DNA of 64,000 nucleotides from Frigidibacter sp. ROC022. GTDB lineage: Bacteria; Pseudomonadota; Alphaproteobacteria; Rhodobacterales; Rhodobacteraceae. Position numbers and translations under genes: made by a program. The notes below the pieces were generated by a model that made no database searches, was not told where the DNA came from, and worked only from the letters and a program-made list of their open reading frames with translations. Location: contig NZ_JANQDU010000003.1 in NCBI RefSeq assembly GCF_024723735.1, positions 558,001 through 622,000 of the forward strand. The letters are read 5' to 3'. This document shows, in pieces, positions 52,806 through 62,453 of the stretch. Every line of letters starts with the position of its first letter. Within the stretch, counting starts at the first letter, position 1.

Positions 52806-54665
52806 TTACTGGAAGCTCGCGTTGACGGCGTTCACCGCGGCTTCGTCGATCTTGATGCCGGCGGTTTCGCGCACCGCGGCGGTGAAGGCATCCACCAGAT
52901 CGCCGGTGAGCTGATCATCCATCTGCCGGGCGTATTCCTCGCGGGCGGCCAGCAGGTCGGTGTTCTCGGGGTCCGGCGGCAGCACCTCGTCGGTGCGGAC
53001 CAGGGCCACGGTCGGGGTGCCCTCGGTGCCGTCGATCCGGGCGGCGGTTCCGGGGGCGAGTTCGAAGGCCTTGGCGACCAGCCCGGTGGGCACATCGGCC
53101 AGATAGGCATCGCGGGTCAGCGCATCCTCGTGGTTGACGGTGAGCCCGAAGGACGCGGGATCCTCGCCCGACTCGATCCGCGGCAGCAGTTCGTCGGCCA
53201 GGGCCTCCAGCGCCGTCTTGGTCTCGGCGGCCTTCCAGTCGGCGGCCACCTTGTCCTGCACCTCGTCCTGGGGCTGCAGGGTCGGCGGGATGATCTTGTC
53301 GAGCCGCATGGCGAAGAGCCCGCCGTCGTCCAGCGCGATGGCTTCCGGGAAGTCCTCGGTCGTCACGGTGGCGGCGGTCTGGCGGAAGGCGGCATAGCCG
53401 GCCAGCCCGTCCGACATCGCATCGGTGTAGTCGATGGTGCCAAGTTCGAGATCGGTTTCGCCGGCCAGGTCCTCCAGCGTCGCGCCGCTGGCCAGCAGGT
53501 CGTTCACCTGCTCGGTCATGTCCTGGATCATCCGCCGCGCGCGGTCCGTGGCATAGTCGTTCTTCAACTCGTCGCGGACATCCTCGTAGGGGGTGTCGGT
53601 GGCGTCGAGGATCGCGTTGACCCGGAAGATCGCCGGCCCCAGATCGGTCTCCACCGGCCCGGCCAGGCCAGGTTCGGACAGCGCGAAGACCGCGTCGCCG
53701 GCAGGGCCGAGGTCTTCCCGGGTCACTTCATCGAGATTGACGTCGTCAAGGGTCAGCCCGCGCTCTTCCACCAGGGTCTCGAAATCGGTCTCGCCCTTGG
53801 CGATGGCCTCCATCGCCGCCTGGGCCTCTTCCTCGGTGCCGAAGGCCAGCCGCTCGACCAGCCGGCGTTCGGGCTTGTGATATTCGGCGGCACGGGAATC
53901 GTAGAGCTTGCGCAGCGCGTCCTCGTCCACATCGACCTTGTCGACCAGCATCGACGGGGTGATCCAGGCATAGGTGATCCGCCGCGCCTCGGGCAGGGTG
54001 TAGAGATCGGCGTGGGAGTCGTACCAGTCCTTCAGATCGGCGTCGGAGGGTTCGGGGATCGGTTCCGGCAGGTCGCTGGCGGTGAGTTCGGTCCAGACGA
54101 AGCTGCGCCGCTCTCCGGCCCAGTTGTAGACCGACTCGGTCATCTGCTCCGGCATCGCGACGCCGGTGCCGATGGCGCGGGCCAGCAGGCCCCGGGCGGC
54201 GGTGGCGCGAATCTCGTCCTCGAAGGTGCCGACGGCGATCCCGGCACGCGACAGGGTGTCGCGATAGACCTGCGGGTCGAACTTGCCGTCGAAGCCCTGG
54301 AAATCGGCGATCTGGGTCAGCCGTTTCTGCACCTCGACATCGCCGACCGACAGACCCATCCGGGTGGCTTCGTTTTCCAGCGCGACCTGGTCCACGACCT
54401 TGGCCAGTGCGGCGCGATCGAGGCCGAAGCTCTTGGCCTCGGCAATCCCGAGATTCATCCCGGTCTGCTGTTGAAGGGTCAGCAGGTCCTGGCGCAATTG
54501 CCGCTGATAGCGCGACACCGGGATCGGCGTGTCCCCGACCGAGCCGACGGCCCGGACATTGCCGGAAAAGTTGACCGCGCCAAAGCCACCGAGGCCGATC
54601 ACGAGCAGCAGCAGAATGATCCAGACGACGGTGCGCGAGGCGCCTTTCGCTTTGTTGTTGGCCAT
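52806..54665 (-). CDS. ppiD: PpiD-type SurA_N/parvulin periplasmic folding protein
   Basis: 619 aa anchored by one N-terminal helix (VVWIILLLLVIGLGGFGAVNF, about 12-32), then a long helical SurA-like region and a parvulin-like middle (AFGTEEEAQAAMEAIAKGETDFETL around 270-300). Two further proline isomerase-like stretches follow. It assists folding of outer-membrane and exported proteins. In Rhodobacterales this gene often precedes trpE, as here. Confidence 0.88.
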   Translation of the reverse strand: MANNKAKGASRTVVWIILLLLVIGLGGFGAVNFSGNVRAVGSVGDTPIPVSRYQRQLRQDLLTLQQQTGMNLGIAEAKSFGLDRAALAKVVDQVALENEATRMGLSVGDVEVQKRLTQIADFQGFDGKFDPQVYRDTLSRAGIAVGTFEDEIRATAARGLLARAIGTGVAMPEQMTESVYNWAGERRSFVWTELTASDLPEPIPEPSDADLKDWYDSHADLYTLPEARRITYAWITPSMLVDKVDVDEDALRKLYDSRAAEYHKPERRLVERLAFGTEEEAQAAMEAIAKGETDFETLVEERGLTLDDVNLDEVTREDLGPAGDAVFALSEPGLAGPVETDLGPAIFRVNAILDATDTPYEDVRDELKNDYATDRARRMIQDMTEQVNDLLASGATLEDLAGETDLELGTIDYTDAMSDGLAGYAAFRQTAATVTTEDFPEAIALDDGGLFAMRLDKIIPPTLQPQDEVQDKVAADWKAAETKTALEALADELLPRIESGEDPASFGLTVNHEDALTRDAYLADVPTGLVAKAFELAPGTAARIDGTEGTPTVALVRTDEVLPPDPENTDLLAAREEYARQMDDQLTGDLVDAFTAAVRETAGIKIDEAAVNAVNASFQ

Positions 54666-54700
54666 GGTGTTTTTGTGCTCCCCGCGGTGGTTGCGGTTGT

Positions 54701-55903
54701 CTAAAGGGCTTCTGGCGCAGGGGCAAGCGGCAGGTTGACCCCGGCCAGCCGGTCGAAGAGTTCGGCAATTCCGTCGCGGTCGGCATTGGCGAAGGCGATG
54801 CGCAATTCCTGCCTGCCTTCCGGCTGGGTCGCGGGGCGGAACATGGTGCCGGGCAGAAGCAGGATCGAGGCGTCGCGGACCAGCCGCTGCGCGACCTCGG
54901 GGCTGGACAGGGCGAAGGGATGCCGCACATAGGCGAAATAGGCGCCGAGCCCCAGAAGGCGCCAGCCGGGCAGGGCGGCAAGGCCCTGTTCCATTGCGGC
55001 GCGGCGGGCCAGGATCTCGTCACGCTCGCCGGCCAGCCAGGTGTCGAGATTCCGCAGCCCCCAGAGCGCCGCCCGCTGGCCCAGCTGGTTCGGGCAGATC
55101 GTGACCGTGTCGATGTATTTCTCGACCTGGGTCAGCCGCTCGGCCGAGGCGATCATCGCCCCGACCCGGTGCCCGGTGAGGCGGTAGGCCTTGGAGAAGG
55201 AATAGAGATGGATCAGCGTGTCGTCCCAATCCGGGTCGGCAAAGAGATCGTGCGGCGGGCCGGGGCGGGCGTGAAAGTCGCGATAGGTCTCGTCAAGGAT
55301 CAGCGCCAGACCATGCGCCCGGGCCAGATCGCGGAACGCCCGCAGCACCTCGGCCGGATATTCCGTGCCGCCGGGATTGTTCGGGGTGACCAGCGCGATG
55401 GCGCGGGTGCGTTCGGTGATCAGCGTTTCGGCCCGGCCCGGATCGGGGATCAGCGTGGCGCCGGTCGGCAGCGGAACGGCCCGGACCCCGGTCATGTCGC
55501 AATGCATCTTGTGATTGAAATACCAAGGGGTTGGAAGAAGAACTTCATCCCCTTCCCCGGCCAGAGAGCTGACCGCGGCGGTAAAGGCCTGGTTGGCGCC
55601 CGAGGTGATCGCAACCTGATCGGCCCGGATCGTGCCGCCATAGCGCCGCGCCGTGGTCGCGGCCAGTTCGGCGCGCAACTCGGGCAGGCCGAGGTCGGGG
55701 CCGTAGAGATGCGCGGCAGGGTCGTTCATCACGATCTCGGCCAGGGCGCGGCGCAGGGGCTCGGGCGGCGGCGCCGCGGGGGCGGCCTGGGAGAACATCA
55801 TCAAGGGCCGGTCGGGCGGAAACCGCACGCCGTCCAGCCAGCGCAGGGCTTCGATCACCGCGGGCGGATCGCTGGCCAGCAGGCGGGGATTGAAGGGCGG
55901 CAT
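54701..55903 (-). CDS. Class I/II pyridoxal-phosphate aminotransferase
   Basis: 400 aa starting MPPFNPRLLASDPPAV at 55903; the longer frame to 56119 is antisense-like noise in the neighbouring gene. PLP residues: Asn175 in PNNPGG, Asp204 and Tyr207 in LDETYRDF, Lys238 in YSFSKAYRLTGHRVG. Belongs to the aspartate/branched-chain type aminotransferases. It is 16 nt behind the xanthine phosphoribosyltransferase gene, but a functional link is not evident. Confidence 0.92.
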   Translation of the reverse strand: MPPFNPRLLASDPPAVIEALRWLDGVRFPPDRPLMMFSQAAPAAPPPEPLRRALAEIVMNDPAAHLYGPDLGLPELRAELAATTARRYGGTIRADQVAITSGANQAFTAAVSSLAGEGDEVLLPTPWYFNHKMHCDMTGVRAVPLPTGATLIPDPGRAETLITERTRAIALVTPNNPGGTEYPAEVLRAFRDLARAHGLALILDETYRDFHARPGPPHDLFADPDWDDTLIHLYSFSKAYRLTGHRVGAMIASAERLTQVEKYIDTVTICPNQLGQRAALWGLRNLDTWLAGERDEILARRAAMEQGLAALPGWRLLGLGAYFAYVRHPFALSSPEVAQRLVRDASILLLPGTMFRPATQPEGRQELRIAFANADRDGIAELFDRLAGVNLPLAPAPEAL

Positions 55904-55919
55904 CGGGGCCGGGCCGGGC

Positions 55920-56441
55920 TCAGTCCTTGCCCCGGTAGGGCTCGACATATTGCAGGGCCATGTCCCAGGGGAAGAAGATCCATGTGTCCTGCGAGACTTC
56001 GGTGATGAAGGTATCGACCATCGCCCGGCCCTTGGGCTTGGCGTAGACGGTGGCGAAATGCGCCTTGGGATAGAGCGTCCGCACCAGTTCCAGCGTCTTG
56101 CCGCTGTCGACCAGATCATCGACGATCAGGATGCCGGTGCCGTCGCCCATCATGATCGCGTCCGGCGCCTTCAGGATCGTGGCCTCGGCCTGTTTCTGGT
56201 GGTCGTAGCTCTTGACCGAGACCGTGTCGACGGTGCGGATGTCCAGCTCCCGGGCCACGATCATCGCCGGGGCCATGCCGCCGCGGGTGATCGCCACCAC
56301 CGCCTTCCAGGCGCCGTCGTTCGGGCCATGGCCATCCAGCCGCCAGGCCAGGGCCCGGCTGTCGCGGTGAATCTGGTCCCATGAAACGTGAAAGCCCTTT
56401 TCATGGGGTAGCCGGTCTGGGCGGTCGGGACGTTTGGGCAT
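55920..56441 (-). CDS. gpt: Xanthine phosphoribosyltransferase (Gpt)
   Basis: 173 aa. The PRPP-binding motif is [15 protein letters not shown] (about 103-117), preceded by [20 protein letters not shown]. The Gpt-type C-terminus [18 protein letters not shown] fits. It salvages xanthine and guanine into XMP and GMP. It is followed closely by the aminotransferase gene and preceded by a LysE gene on the same strand. Confidence 0.93.
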   Translation of the reverse strand: MPKRPDRPDRLPHEKGFHVSWDQIHRDSRALAWRLDGHGPNDGAWKAVVAITRGGMAPAMIVARELDIRTVDTVSVKSYDHQKQAEATILKAPDAIMMGDGTGILIVDDLVDSGKTLELVRTLYPKAHFATVYAKPKGRAMVDTFITEVSQDTWIFFPWDMALQYVEPYRGKD

Positions 56442-56473
56442 GGCAGGCTCCGGGGGTTGGGGTCAGGCGGACA

Positions 56474-57088
56474 TTATGTGAGGCCGATTTTCAGCGCCAG
56501 CGCGGCGATCAGCGCCCCGAAGGCGCGATCGAGCCAGCGCTTGAGCCGCAGATAGATGTTGCGCGGGGCCGAAAGCGAGAAGACGCGGGCCACCACCAGA
56601 TACCAGAGCACTTCGTTGGTGAAGACCGCCGCGAGCACCGCCAGTCGCCAGCCCAGCGGGGTGTCGGCCGGGATCAGCCCGACGAAGACGGCGCTGAAGA
56701 AGACCGCGGTCTTGGGGTTGGTCGCGAAGGTCAGCAGGCCGAAGCGCATCGCCGCCAGGGCGCCGCGAGGCGCGGCGCCGGCCTCGGGGGCGGGCAGCGG
56801 CTCGGCGGCATGGCGCCAGAGCATATAGGCGATCCAGAGCAGGAAGCCGGCGCCGATCAGCTTGAGACCGAGATAGATCTCGGGGATGACCTGGAACAGC
56901 AGCGCCAGGCCGGCCATCGCGGCCGTTGCCCAGAGAAACGCGCCCAACCCGAAGCCGAGCGCCAGCGCCGCGCCGGTGCGGAAACCCTCGGCGGCCGAAA
57001 CCCGCACCGAGACCACGAAAGAGGGGCCGGGGCTCATCGCTGCCGCGAGGTGGATCGCCACCACGGTCAGGAACGCAGCCCAGGTCAT
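56474..57088 (-). CDS. LysE/RhtB-family amino acid exporter
   Basis: 204 aa with about six hydrophobic helices. MSPGPSFVVSVRVSAAEGFRTG and GAGFLLWIAYMLWRH are typical of the family. These export amino acids or related metabolites. It lies 30 nt after fabI. The exported compound is unknown. Confidence 0.9.
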   Translation of the reverse strand: MTWAAFLTVVAIHLAAAMSPGPSFVVSVRVSAAEGFRTGAALALGFGLGAFLWATAAMAGLALLFQVIPEIYLGLKLIGAGFLLWIAYMLWRHAAEPLPAPEAGAAPRGALAAMRFGLLTFATNPKTAVFFSAVFVGLIPADTPLGWRLAVLAAVFTNEVLWYLVVARVFSLSAPRNIYLRLKRWLDRAFGALIAALALKIGLT

Positions 57089-57118
57089 CCGGACCTCACC
57101 GCCGGGCCCCGGACAGGG

Positions 57119-57934
57119 TCACTCGCCGGCTCCACCAGCCTTGCCCATGTCCGGCGCATCCACCGCCTTCATGCCGACGACGTGATAGCCGCAATCGACA
57201 TGATGGGTTTCGCCGGTCACGCCCGAGCCGAGGTCCGACAGCAGGTAGAGCGCCGACTTGCCGACCTCGTCCTGGTTGACGTTGCGGCGCAGGGGCGAGT
57301 TGTATTCATTCCACTTCAGGATGTAGCGGAAATCGCCGATGCCGCTGGCGGCCAGGGTCTTGATGGGCCCGGCCGAGATCGCGTTGCAGCGGATGCCGTC
57401 CTTGCCGAGATCCTCGGCGATATAGCGCACCGATGCCTCCAGCGCGGCCTTGGCCACGCCCATCACGTTGTAATGCGGCATCACCCGCTCGGCGCCGTAA
57501 TAGGTCAGGGTCAGCAGGCTGCCGCCGTTCGGCATCATCGCCGAGGCGCGCTGGCAGACGGCGGTGAAGGAATAGACCGAGATGTCCATCGACATCTGGA
57601 AATTGCCGCGGCTGGTATCGACATAACGACCGCGCAGCTCGGACTTGTCCGAGAAGCCGATCGCGTGGACCAGGAAGTCGATGGTGCCCCATTCGTCCTT
57701 CAGCCTTGCAAACAACGCATCGATCGAGGCTTCGTCGCCGACATCGCATTCGATGACGAGGTTCGAGCCGACTTCGGCGGCCAGTGGATCGACCCGTTTC
57801 TTGAGCTGTTCGCCCTGATAGGAAAACGCCATCTCGGCCCCGGCCCCGCGCAGCGCTTTGGCGATGCCCCAGGCGATGGACTTGTCGTTGGCAAGTCCCA
57901 TGATCAGGCCGCGCTTGCCCGCCATGATGTTCAT
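57119..57934 (-). CDS. fabI: Enoyl-acyl carrier protein reductase (FabI)
   Basis: 271 aa SDR. GLIMGLANDKSIAWGIAKAL is the FabI-specific cofactor loop, and the active-site Tyr and Lys are in YNVMGVAKAALEASVRYIA. ISAGPIKTLAASGIGDF is diagnostic. It reduces trans-2-enoyl-ACP in fatty acid synthesis. Start at 57934; the alternative ATG three codons later is possible. Confidence 0.95.
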   Translation of the reverse strand: MNIMAGKRGLIMGLANDKSIAWGIAKALRGAGAEMAFSYQGEQLKKRVDPLAAEVGSNLVIECDVGDEASIDALFARLKDEWGTIDFLVHAIGFSDKSELRGRYVDTSRGNFQMSMDISVYSFTAVCQRASAMMPNGGSLLTLTYYGAERVMPHYNVMGVAKAALEASVRYIAEDLGKDGIRCNAISAGPIKTLAASGIGDFRYILKWNEYNSPLRRNVNQDEVGKSALYLLSDLGSGVTGETHHVDCGYHVVGMKAVDAPDMGKAGGAGE

Positions 57935-58080
57935 TTTCCAGCCCTCGCAATTGTTATCGGCCTCAGGACCGTTCGGCCCGTTTAGGCCATTAAGGAACTT
58001 GCATCAAGCGGTGCCCTACGCGAGGTAGCCCTTGCTCGTGCTTCTGTAACCGCGTAGGCGATTCGTATTGAAACAGGTGT

Positions 58081-58710
58081 ATGATGGTCGACAGGTCGGG
58101 GATCTTTGCAGGTGACGACCCGTTCCGCATAGCGCGGGACTGGCTGGCCGAGGCCGGCCGGACCGAACCGAACGATCCGAATGCCGCGGCGCTGGCCACG
58201 GTCGACCCGAGCGGGATGCCCAATGTCCGCATGGTGCTTCTGAAAGAGATCACCGACCACGACTTCGTCTTCTACACGAACTACGAGAGCGCCAAGGGCC
58301 GGGAGATTGCCGCCAGCGGCAAGGCCGCGATGGTGCTGCACTGGAAGAGCCTGCGCCGTCAGCTGCGGTTTCGCGGCACCGTGACCCGGGAAGACGGCGC
58401 GGCGGCGGATGCCTATTACAACTCGCGTGCCCTGGGCAGCCGGATCGGCGCCTGGGCCTCGCAGCAGTCGCGACCGCTCGGCTCGAAGGCCGAACTTGTG
58501 AAGGCGGTCGCGGCCGCCGGCGTGAAACATGGACTCCACCCCAAGCGGCCACCGTTCTGGGGCGGGTTCCGGATCGAACCGGTCGAGATCGAGTTCTGGG
58601 CCGATGGAGAGTTCCGCCTGCATGACCGGTTCCGCTGGACGCGACGAGCGGCGGAAACCGGGCAGGAGGGGGAGGACAGGCAATGGGAAATCTGCAGGTT
58701 GAACCCGTAG
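58081..58710 (+). CDS. pdxH: Pyridoxamine 5'-phosphate oxidase
   Basis: 209 aa. [22 protein letters not shown] and [11 protein letters not shown] provide FMN and substrate contacts; [14 protein letters not shown] and [17 protein letters not shown] are signature blocks. It oxidises pyridoxine and pyridoxamine phosphate to PLP. The start is ATG ATG, so either may be used. Several PLP enzymes are in this window, but this is a housekeeping gene. It ends at RLNP as expected. Confidence 0.93.
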   Translation: MMVDRSGIFAGDDPFRIARDWLAEAGRTEPNDPNAAALATVDPSGMPNVRMVLLKEITDHDFVFYTNYESAKGREIAASGKAAMVLHWKSLRRQLRFRGTVTREDGAAADAYYNSRALGSRIGAWASQQSRPLGSKAELVKAVAAAGVKHGLHPKRPPFWGGFRIEPVEIEFWADGEFRLHDRFRWTRRAAETGQEGEDRQWEICRLNP

Positions 58711-58837
58711 GCAAGCCGATTAATTTCAGCCGTGGGTGATAATCACTTGAAATCCCGGCATTATCCTGAAAGGTATACGAGGGATTCATGAGGGTTCGGC
58801 TAAAAATCAGGCGCCGCGTGGACATGACGACGTGACT

Positions 58838-59368
58838 ATGAACGACAAAGTTGCCCGCAAGGTCTCGGGACATGTGAAGTGGTTCGACTCGACCAAGGGC
58901 TTCGGCTTCGTGGTCGCAGAAGGCGAACCGAGAGACATTCTTTTGCATGCCAATGTGCTTCGGAACTTCGGTCAGGGGTCGGTGGCCGATGGTGCCGGGG
59001 TGACGTTGATCGTGCAGGACACGGCGCGTGGTGCGCAGGCGGTCGAGGTGCTCGAGATCACCCTGCCGGAGCGCCCCGATACGGCGCCGCAAGGCGATCT
59101 TCAGGATCTCACCGATCTCGATCTGTCCGAAGTCGAGATGGTGGCGGCGCGGGTCAAGTGGTTCGACCGCGGCAAGGGATTCGGCTTTGCCAATGTCTGG
59201 GGCAAGCCCGAGGACGTGTTCATCCATGCAGAAGTGCTGCGCCGCTCGGGCCTGGCCGAGTTGCAGGCCGGCGAGGCGGTGGCGCTGCGGGTGATCGAGG
59301 GACGACGTGGGTTGATGGCAGGGCAGGTTCTGGCCTGGGATGCCAGCGTCGCCGAACAGGGGTCATGA
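58838..59368 (+). CDS. Double cold-shock-domain protein
   Basis: 176 aa containing two CSDs. The first has GHVKWFDSTKGFGFVVAE and the second ARVKWFDRGKGFGFANVWG, each with an RNP1-like KGFGF; an acidic linker (about 70-100) joins them. Double-CSD proteins are usual in this order and bind RNA or single-stranded DNA. The start was set at the ATG 58838; a GTG lies 6 nt upstream. It overlaps the next gene by ATGA. The 127-nt leader is unusually AT-rich, as for regulated cold-shock genes. Confidence 0.9.
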   Translation: MNDKVARKVSGHVKWFDSTKGFGFVVAEGEPRDILLHANVLRNFGQGSVADGAGVTLIVQDTARGAQAVEVLEITLPERPDTAPQGDLQDLTDLDLSEVEMVAARVKWFDRGKGFGFANVWGKPEDVFIHAEVLRRSGLAELQAGEAVALRVIEGRRGLMAGQVLAWDASVAEQGS

Positions 59369-59847
59369 TCCGCAGGGCGGTTCTTGCGCTGATCCTGCTG
59401 GGCCTTGCTGGCGGCACCGCCGGGCAGGCCGGCGCCGGGAGCTGCGCTGAGGACCGGGTGGACCTGCGGGGACCGCATGGGAAGGCCCGGTTCTCGGTCG
59501 AGATCGCGGACACGGTCGAGGAACGCGCCCTGGGCCTGATGAACCGCGACAAGATGGCCGCCAGCCACGGGATGCTGTTCATCTATGACAGGGAACAGCC
59601 GGTGGCCTTCTGGATGGAAAACACCCTGATTCCGCTGGATATGCTGTTCATCGACTCGCATGGCGTGGTGCAGACCGTGCATGCGAATGCCCGGCCGCTG
59701 GACCGGACTTCGATTCCGTCGGGGGTTCCGGTGCAGATGGTACTGGAGATCAACGGCGGCCTGGCCGCGCGGCTGGGCATCGAACCGGGCAGTGAACTGC
59801 GGCATCCGCGGCTGGATCAGGCCGAGGCCGCCTGGCCCTGCGACTGA
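59365..59847 (+). CDS. DUF192 family exported protein
   Basis: 160 aa with a signal sequence (RRAVLALILLGLAGGTAGQAGA). The family motifs GLMNRDKMAASHGMLFIYD and AFWMENTLIPLDMLFID are clear. The function is not established. It starts within the stop of the double-CSD gene. Confidence 0.9.
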   Translation: MIRRAVLALILLGLAGGTAGQAGAGSCAEDRVDLRGPHGKARFSVEIADTVEERALGLMNRDKMAASHGMLFIYDREQPVAFWMENTLIPLDMLFIDSHGVVQTVHANARPLDRTSIPSGVPVQMVLEINGGLAARLGIEPGSELRHPRLDQAEAAWPCD

Positions 59848-59961
59848 GGGCCGGCCCCTTCGACCCACGCATGACCTTTTTCGTCTCCCTGGCCGGATGC
59901 CCGGCAAATCTCGCCGGCCGGGGCTTCCCAACCCGGGGGCGGGGCGCTATGGGTGCCGCGT

Positions 59962-60038
59962 CGGGGCGTAGCGCAGCCTGGTAGCGCGACGGCTTTGGGT
60001 GCCGTAGGTCGCGAGTTCGAATCCCGCCGCCCCGACCA
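59962..60038 (+). tRNA. tRNA-Pro (anticodon TGG)
   Basis: 77 nt including encoded CCA. The acceptor stem CGGGGCG pairs with CGCCCCG, the anticodon stem ACGGC/GCCGT holds the loop TTTGGGT with TGG at its centre, and the T-arm GTTCGAATC is intact. The discriminator is A. It decodes CCN (mainly CCA and CCG). No integrase or duplicated 3' end is seen nearby. Confidence 0.95.
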
Positions 60039-60202
60039 TTCCCCATTGGTGATCGCGCAGGTGCAGTGTCCGGGTCCGGGGGGCTTACTTGCCGGTCGCC
60101 GGACCCATCCGGAGCGGGCGGGGACATGCGCGCGCATCGGTGTCGTTCGGCGAGAAAAACGTCTAACATGGCGCAACATCTGATCTGGACGACCGGCTGG
60201 CC

Positions 60203-61150
60203 ATGCATTGCGAAATCTCCACCGACCCGCGGGACATCCTGAAGTCCAGTCATCTGGATGTGGTGCCCTATGCGCTGCGGGTCTCGGCCCTGTCCGAGCG
60301 GCTGGGCATCGACCTGTCCTCGACGCTCTTCGCCCTGCACAGCGTGCCGCTGTGTCAGGGGCGCGGCTCCCATGCCGAAATCCGGCGGGCGGCGGCGGGG
60401 TTGATTGCGGACCGGACCCCGGCGCTGCGGGAGGCGATCCCCGCGATGGTCGAAGAGCGCTGTGCCGTGCTCTGCCGGGCGGGGCGTGTCGAGGTCATGG
60501 AAGAGGTCATCCGGCCGCTGACCTCGGATACGCTGTCGATTCTCGTCGGCATGCCGATCGACATGGGCGACTACGACCTGATCAGCCGCATCTTCAGCCA
60601 GACCCTGGGGGTCGCGAAGCGGCGCCGGATGGAGCGGGAACTCGGCGATCTGGTGTCGCGGTTGCGGCGGGCCTTTCCCGATGCCGGTGACGACATCGTG
60701 GGGCTGAAGCTGGCGCTGGCGATCCTTGGCCGCGACGCGATGATGGGCACCTTCGGCTGCACCCTGCATGACCTGGCAAGGGCGCAGGAGGGCGGCGCCT
60801 GGTCGGCGCTGGACTGGCCCGAGGTGCCGACACGCACCGGCGTGCCCTATATCGACCGGATCGCGCTGAAGCAGGTCAGCGTGGGCGGTGAGACCCATGC
60901 CGAAGGCGATACGGTCCGGGCGCAGCTGACCAGGCTGGAAGCCGCCGAAGACCCGCGGGCCCGGCTCGGCTTCTTCGGGTCCGGGGCGCATCTTTGCCTT
61001 GGCCGCGCACTGACGCTGGACCTGTGGAGCGCGCTCTCGGCCTGTCTGGCGCAGAGTTCGGCGCGGGTGCGGGTGTGCGACTATGCGCTGCGCCGCGACG
61101 ACGTCTTTCATATCCCTCAAATACTCATGCTGGAGATTGCCACAGAATGA
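60203..61150 (+). CDS. Short, divergent cytochrome P450
   Basis: 315 aa, about 80 residues shorter than usual. The heme loop is clear: GFFGSGAHLCLGRAL with Cys265 (FGxGxHxCxG). The I-helix lacks the usual acid-threonine pair (LGRDAMMGT at 175-183). The K-helix has EVPTR in place of ExxR. The region between it and the heme loop is much shortened. It has a small N-terminal domain. The start codon is ATG 60203 with no strong ribosome-binding site. It overlaps an acyl carrier protein gene by ATGA, which suggests oxidation of a carrier-bound acyl or aminoacyl group, as some P450s do. This is inference. Confidence 0.8.
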   Translation: MHCEISTDPRDILKSSHLDVVPYALRVSALSERLGIDLSSTLFALHSVPLCQGRGSHAEIRRAAAGLIADRTPALREAIPAMVEERCAVLCRAGRVEVMEEVIRPLTSDTLSILVGMPIDMGDYDLISRIFSQTLGVAKRRRMERELGDLVSRLRRAFPDAGDDIVGLKLALAILGRDAMMGTFGCTLHDLARAQEGGAWSALDWPEVPTRTGVPYIDRIALKQVSVGGETHAEGDTVRAQLTRLEAAEDPRARLGFFGSGAHLCLGRALTLDLWSALSACLAQSSARVRVCDYALRRDDVFHIPQILMLEIATE

Positions 61151-61416
61151 CGAGTGTCAGGACGGTCGTAGTGAATGCACTGGACAAGACGATCAACGTC
61201 AGGGGGAACCCGGCCTTTGCCAAGGCGCTTGTCGCGGGGGAGGACATCAAGCTGGACGATCTCGACATCGACAGCCTGTCGCGGATGGAGACCATCATGC
61301 TGATCGAGGAAGCCTTCGACATCGAGATCGACGATGACGAGGTCGTGGAGCAGGAGACGCTGAACAGCCTGATAAGCTATGTCGAACAGCGTATCGGTCC
61401 CGCTGCAGATGGGTGA
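61147..61416 (+). CDS. Acyl carrier protein
   Basis: 89 aa. The phosphopantetheine serine is Ser43 in LDDLDIDSLSRMETIM, followed by the acidic helix II (IEEAFDIEIDDDEV) and a terminal helix (SLISYVEQRI). It is not AcpP of fatty-acid synthesis by context: it stands between a P450 and a hydrolase. The ATGA junction on one side and an overlap on the other tie the three together. It probably carries an acyl intermediate for the P450. Confidence 0.92.
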   Translation: MTSVRTVVVNALDKTINVRGNPAFAKALVAGEDIKLDDLDIDSLSRMETIMLIEEAFDIEIDDDEVVEQETLNSLISYVEQRIGPAADG

Positions 61417-62419
61417 CGGCGATGCCCGGGCCCCGGATGACCCGCTGGTCACCGCGTTTCACGCGGCCCGGGGCAGGGGGGCGCTCAAGGCGGTCACCGA
61501 AATGGAGAAATACTTCACGCCCGTGGAAATGGCGGGTTTCGGCCGGGCGCTGGCGGCCTCGGACCACCCGGACCGCGAGGCGCTGCTGCGGCGCCGATCC
61601 TTTGCGGACCTGCGCGCGGCCCGGTCCTTGCAGCCGTTTCGGCGCGACGACCTTGGCCCGGACGTCAGCTTCTACAGCGATGGCAACCCGGCTGCCGGGA
61701 AGACGCTGATCATCGGTTTCGGCGGGATGAGCGGGCAGCTCGGCCTGCCGGTGGGTAACATCCTGCAGGCGCTGGACGCGGCGCGCACCGATGTGGTGAT
61801 GCTGCGCGATCCGCTGCAACGGACCTTCCGGTTCGGGATCAGCAGCTTCGCCCCCGATTTCGCCGCACTCGTCGCGAGGCTTCGCACACGGTTCCGGCCG
61901 GAGAGCTATCGCAGGCTGGTGACGATCGGCAATTCGATGGGGGCGACGGCGGCCCTGCGCAGCGGCTTCTGGCTGGGGGCCGAACGCGCCATCGGCCTGG
62001 GAACCCGGCTTACCCATGACGACATCATGCTGATCCTGGGCCGCGAGGTGGGGCCGGCCTTCGATCCGTTCTGCGACTGTCTGCGGCACCGGCCGCACCG
62101 GGGCTTGCTTGTCTATGCCGACGGCTGCGGCTTCGATGTCGAAGCCGCCGGCCGGATGGAGGCGCTTGGTGCCGGCCGCCGCGTGGCCTTCGCCGGGATC
62201 GCAGAGCACAACCTGATCGCCCGGTTCTGGGCGATCGGCGAACTGGCGGCGTTTCTGGGGCTGCTTCTCGAAGCTCCGCTGCCGAGAGACCGCGATGCCG
62301 CGGCGCCGCCGGTCGTCATCGGCCGGACATGGGGGCCGCGGCTGCGGGCCGGTCTGAAGCGTCGGCTTGCCCGTTTGACCGGCCGGGGCAGGGGAAGGGT
62401 GGCCCGGCCGAAGCGGTAG
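61409..62419 (+). CDS. Alpha/beta-hydrolase-like protein, probably a thioesterase
   Basis: 336 aa from the ATG at 61409, which overlaps the carrier-protein stop by 8 nt; an upstream ATG at 61379 is possible. A hydrophobic beta strand (TLIIGFGGMSGQLG) is followed later by a GxSxG elbow GNSMGA (Ser176). The catalytic His cannot be assigned confidently. An Arg-rich tail ends the protein. Its position after an acyl carrier protein suggests release or transfer of the acyl group. I do not recognise the family exactly. Confidence 0.65.
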   Translation: MGDGDARAPDDPLVTAFHAARGRGALKAVTEMEKYFTPVEMAGFGRALAASDHPDREALLRRRSFADLRAARSLQPFRRDDLGPDVSFYSDGNPAAGKTLIIGFGGMSGQLGLPVGNILQALDAARTDVVMLRDPLQRTFRFGISSFAPDFAALVARLRTRFRPESYRRLVTIGNSMGATAALRSGFWLGAERAIGLGTRLTHDDIMLILGREVGPAFDPFCDCLRHRPHRGLLVYADGCGFDVEAAGRMEALGAGRRVAFAGIAEHNLIARFWAIGELAAFLGLLLEAPLPRDRDAAAPPVVIGRTWGPRLRAGLKRRLARLTGRGRGRVARPKR

Positions 62420-62453
62420 ACCCCGACAGGGCATGCGGAGTCCCGCGACAATG

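Noticed and set aside
59962-62419. tRNA-Pro as the attachment site of a genomic island carrying the P450-carrier-hydrolase genes
   Set aside because: No integrase and no repeat of the tRNA 3' end were found downstream within the window.
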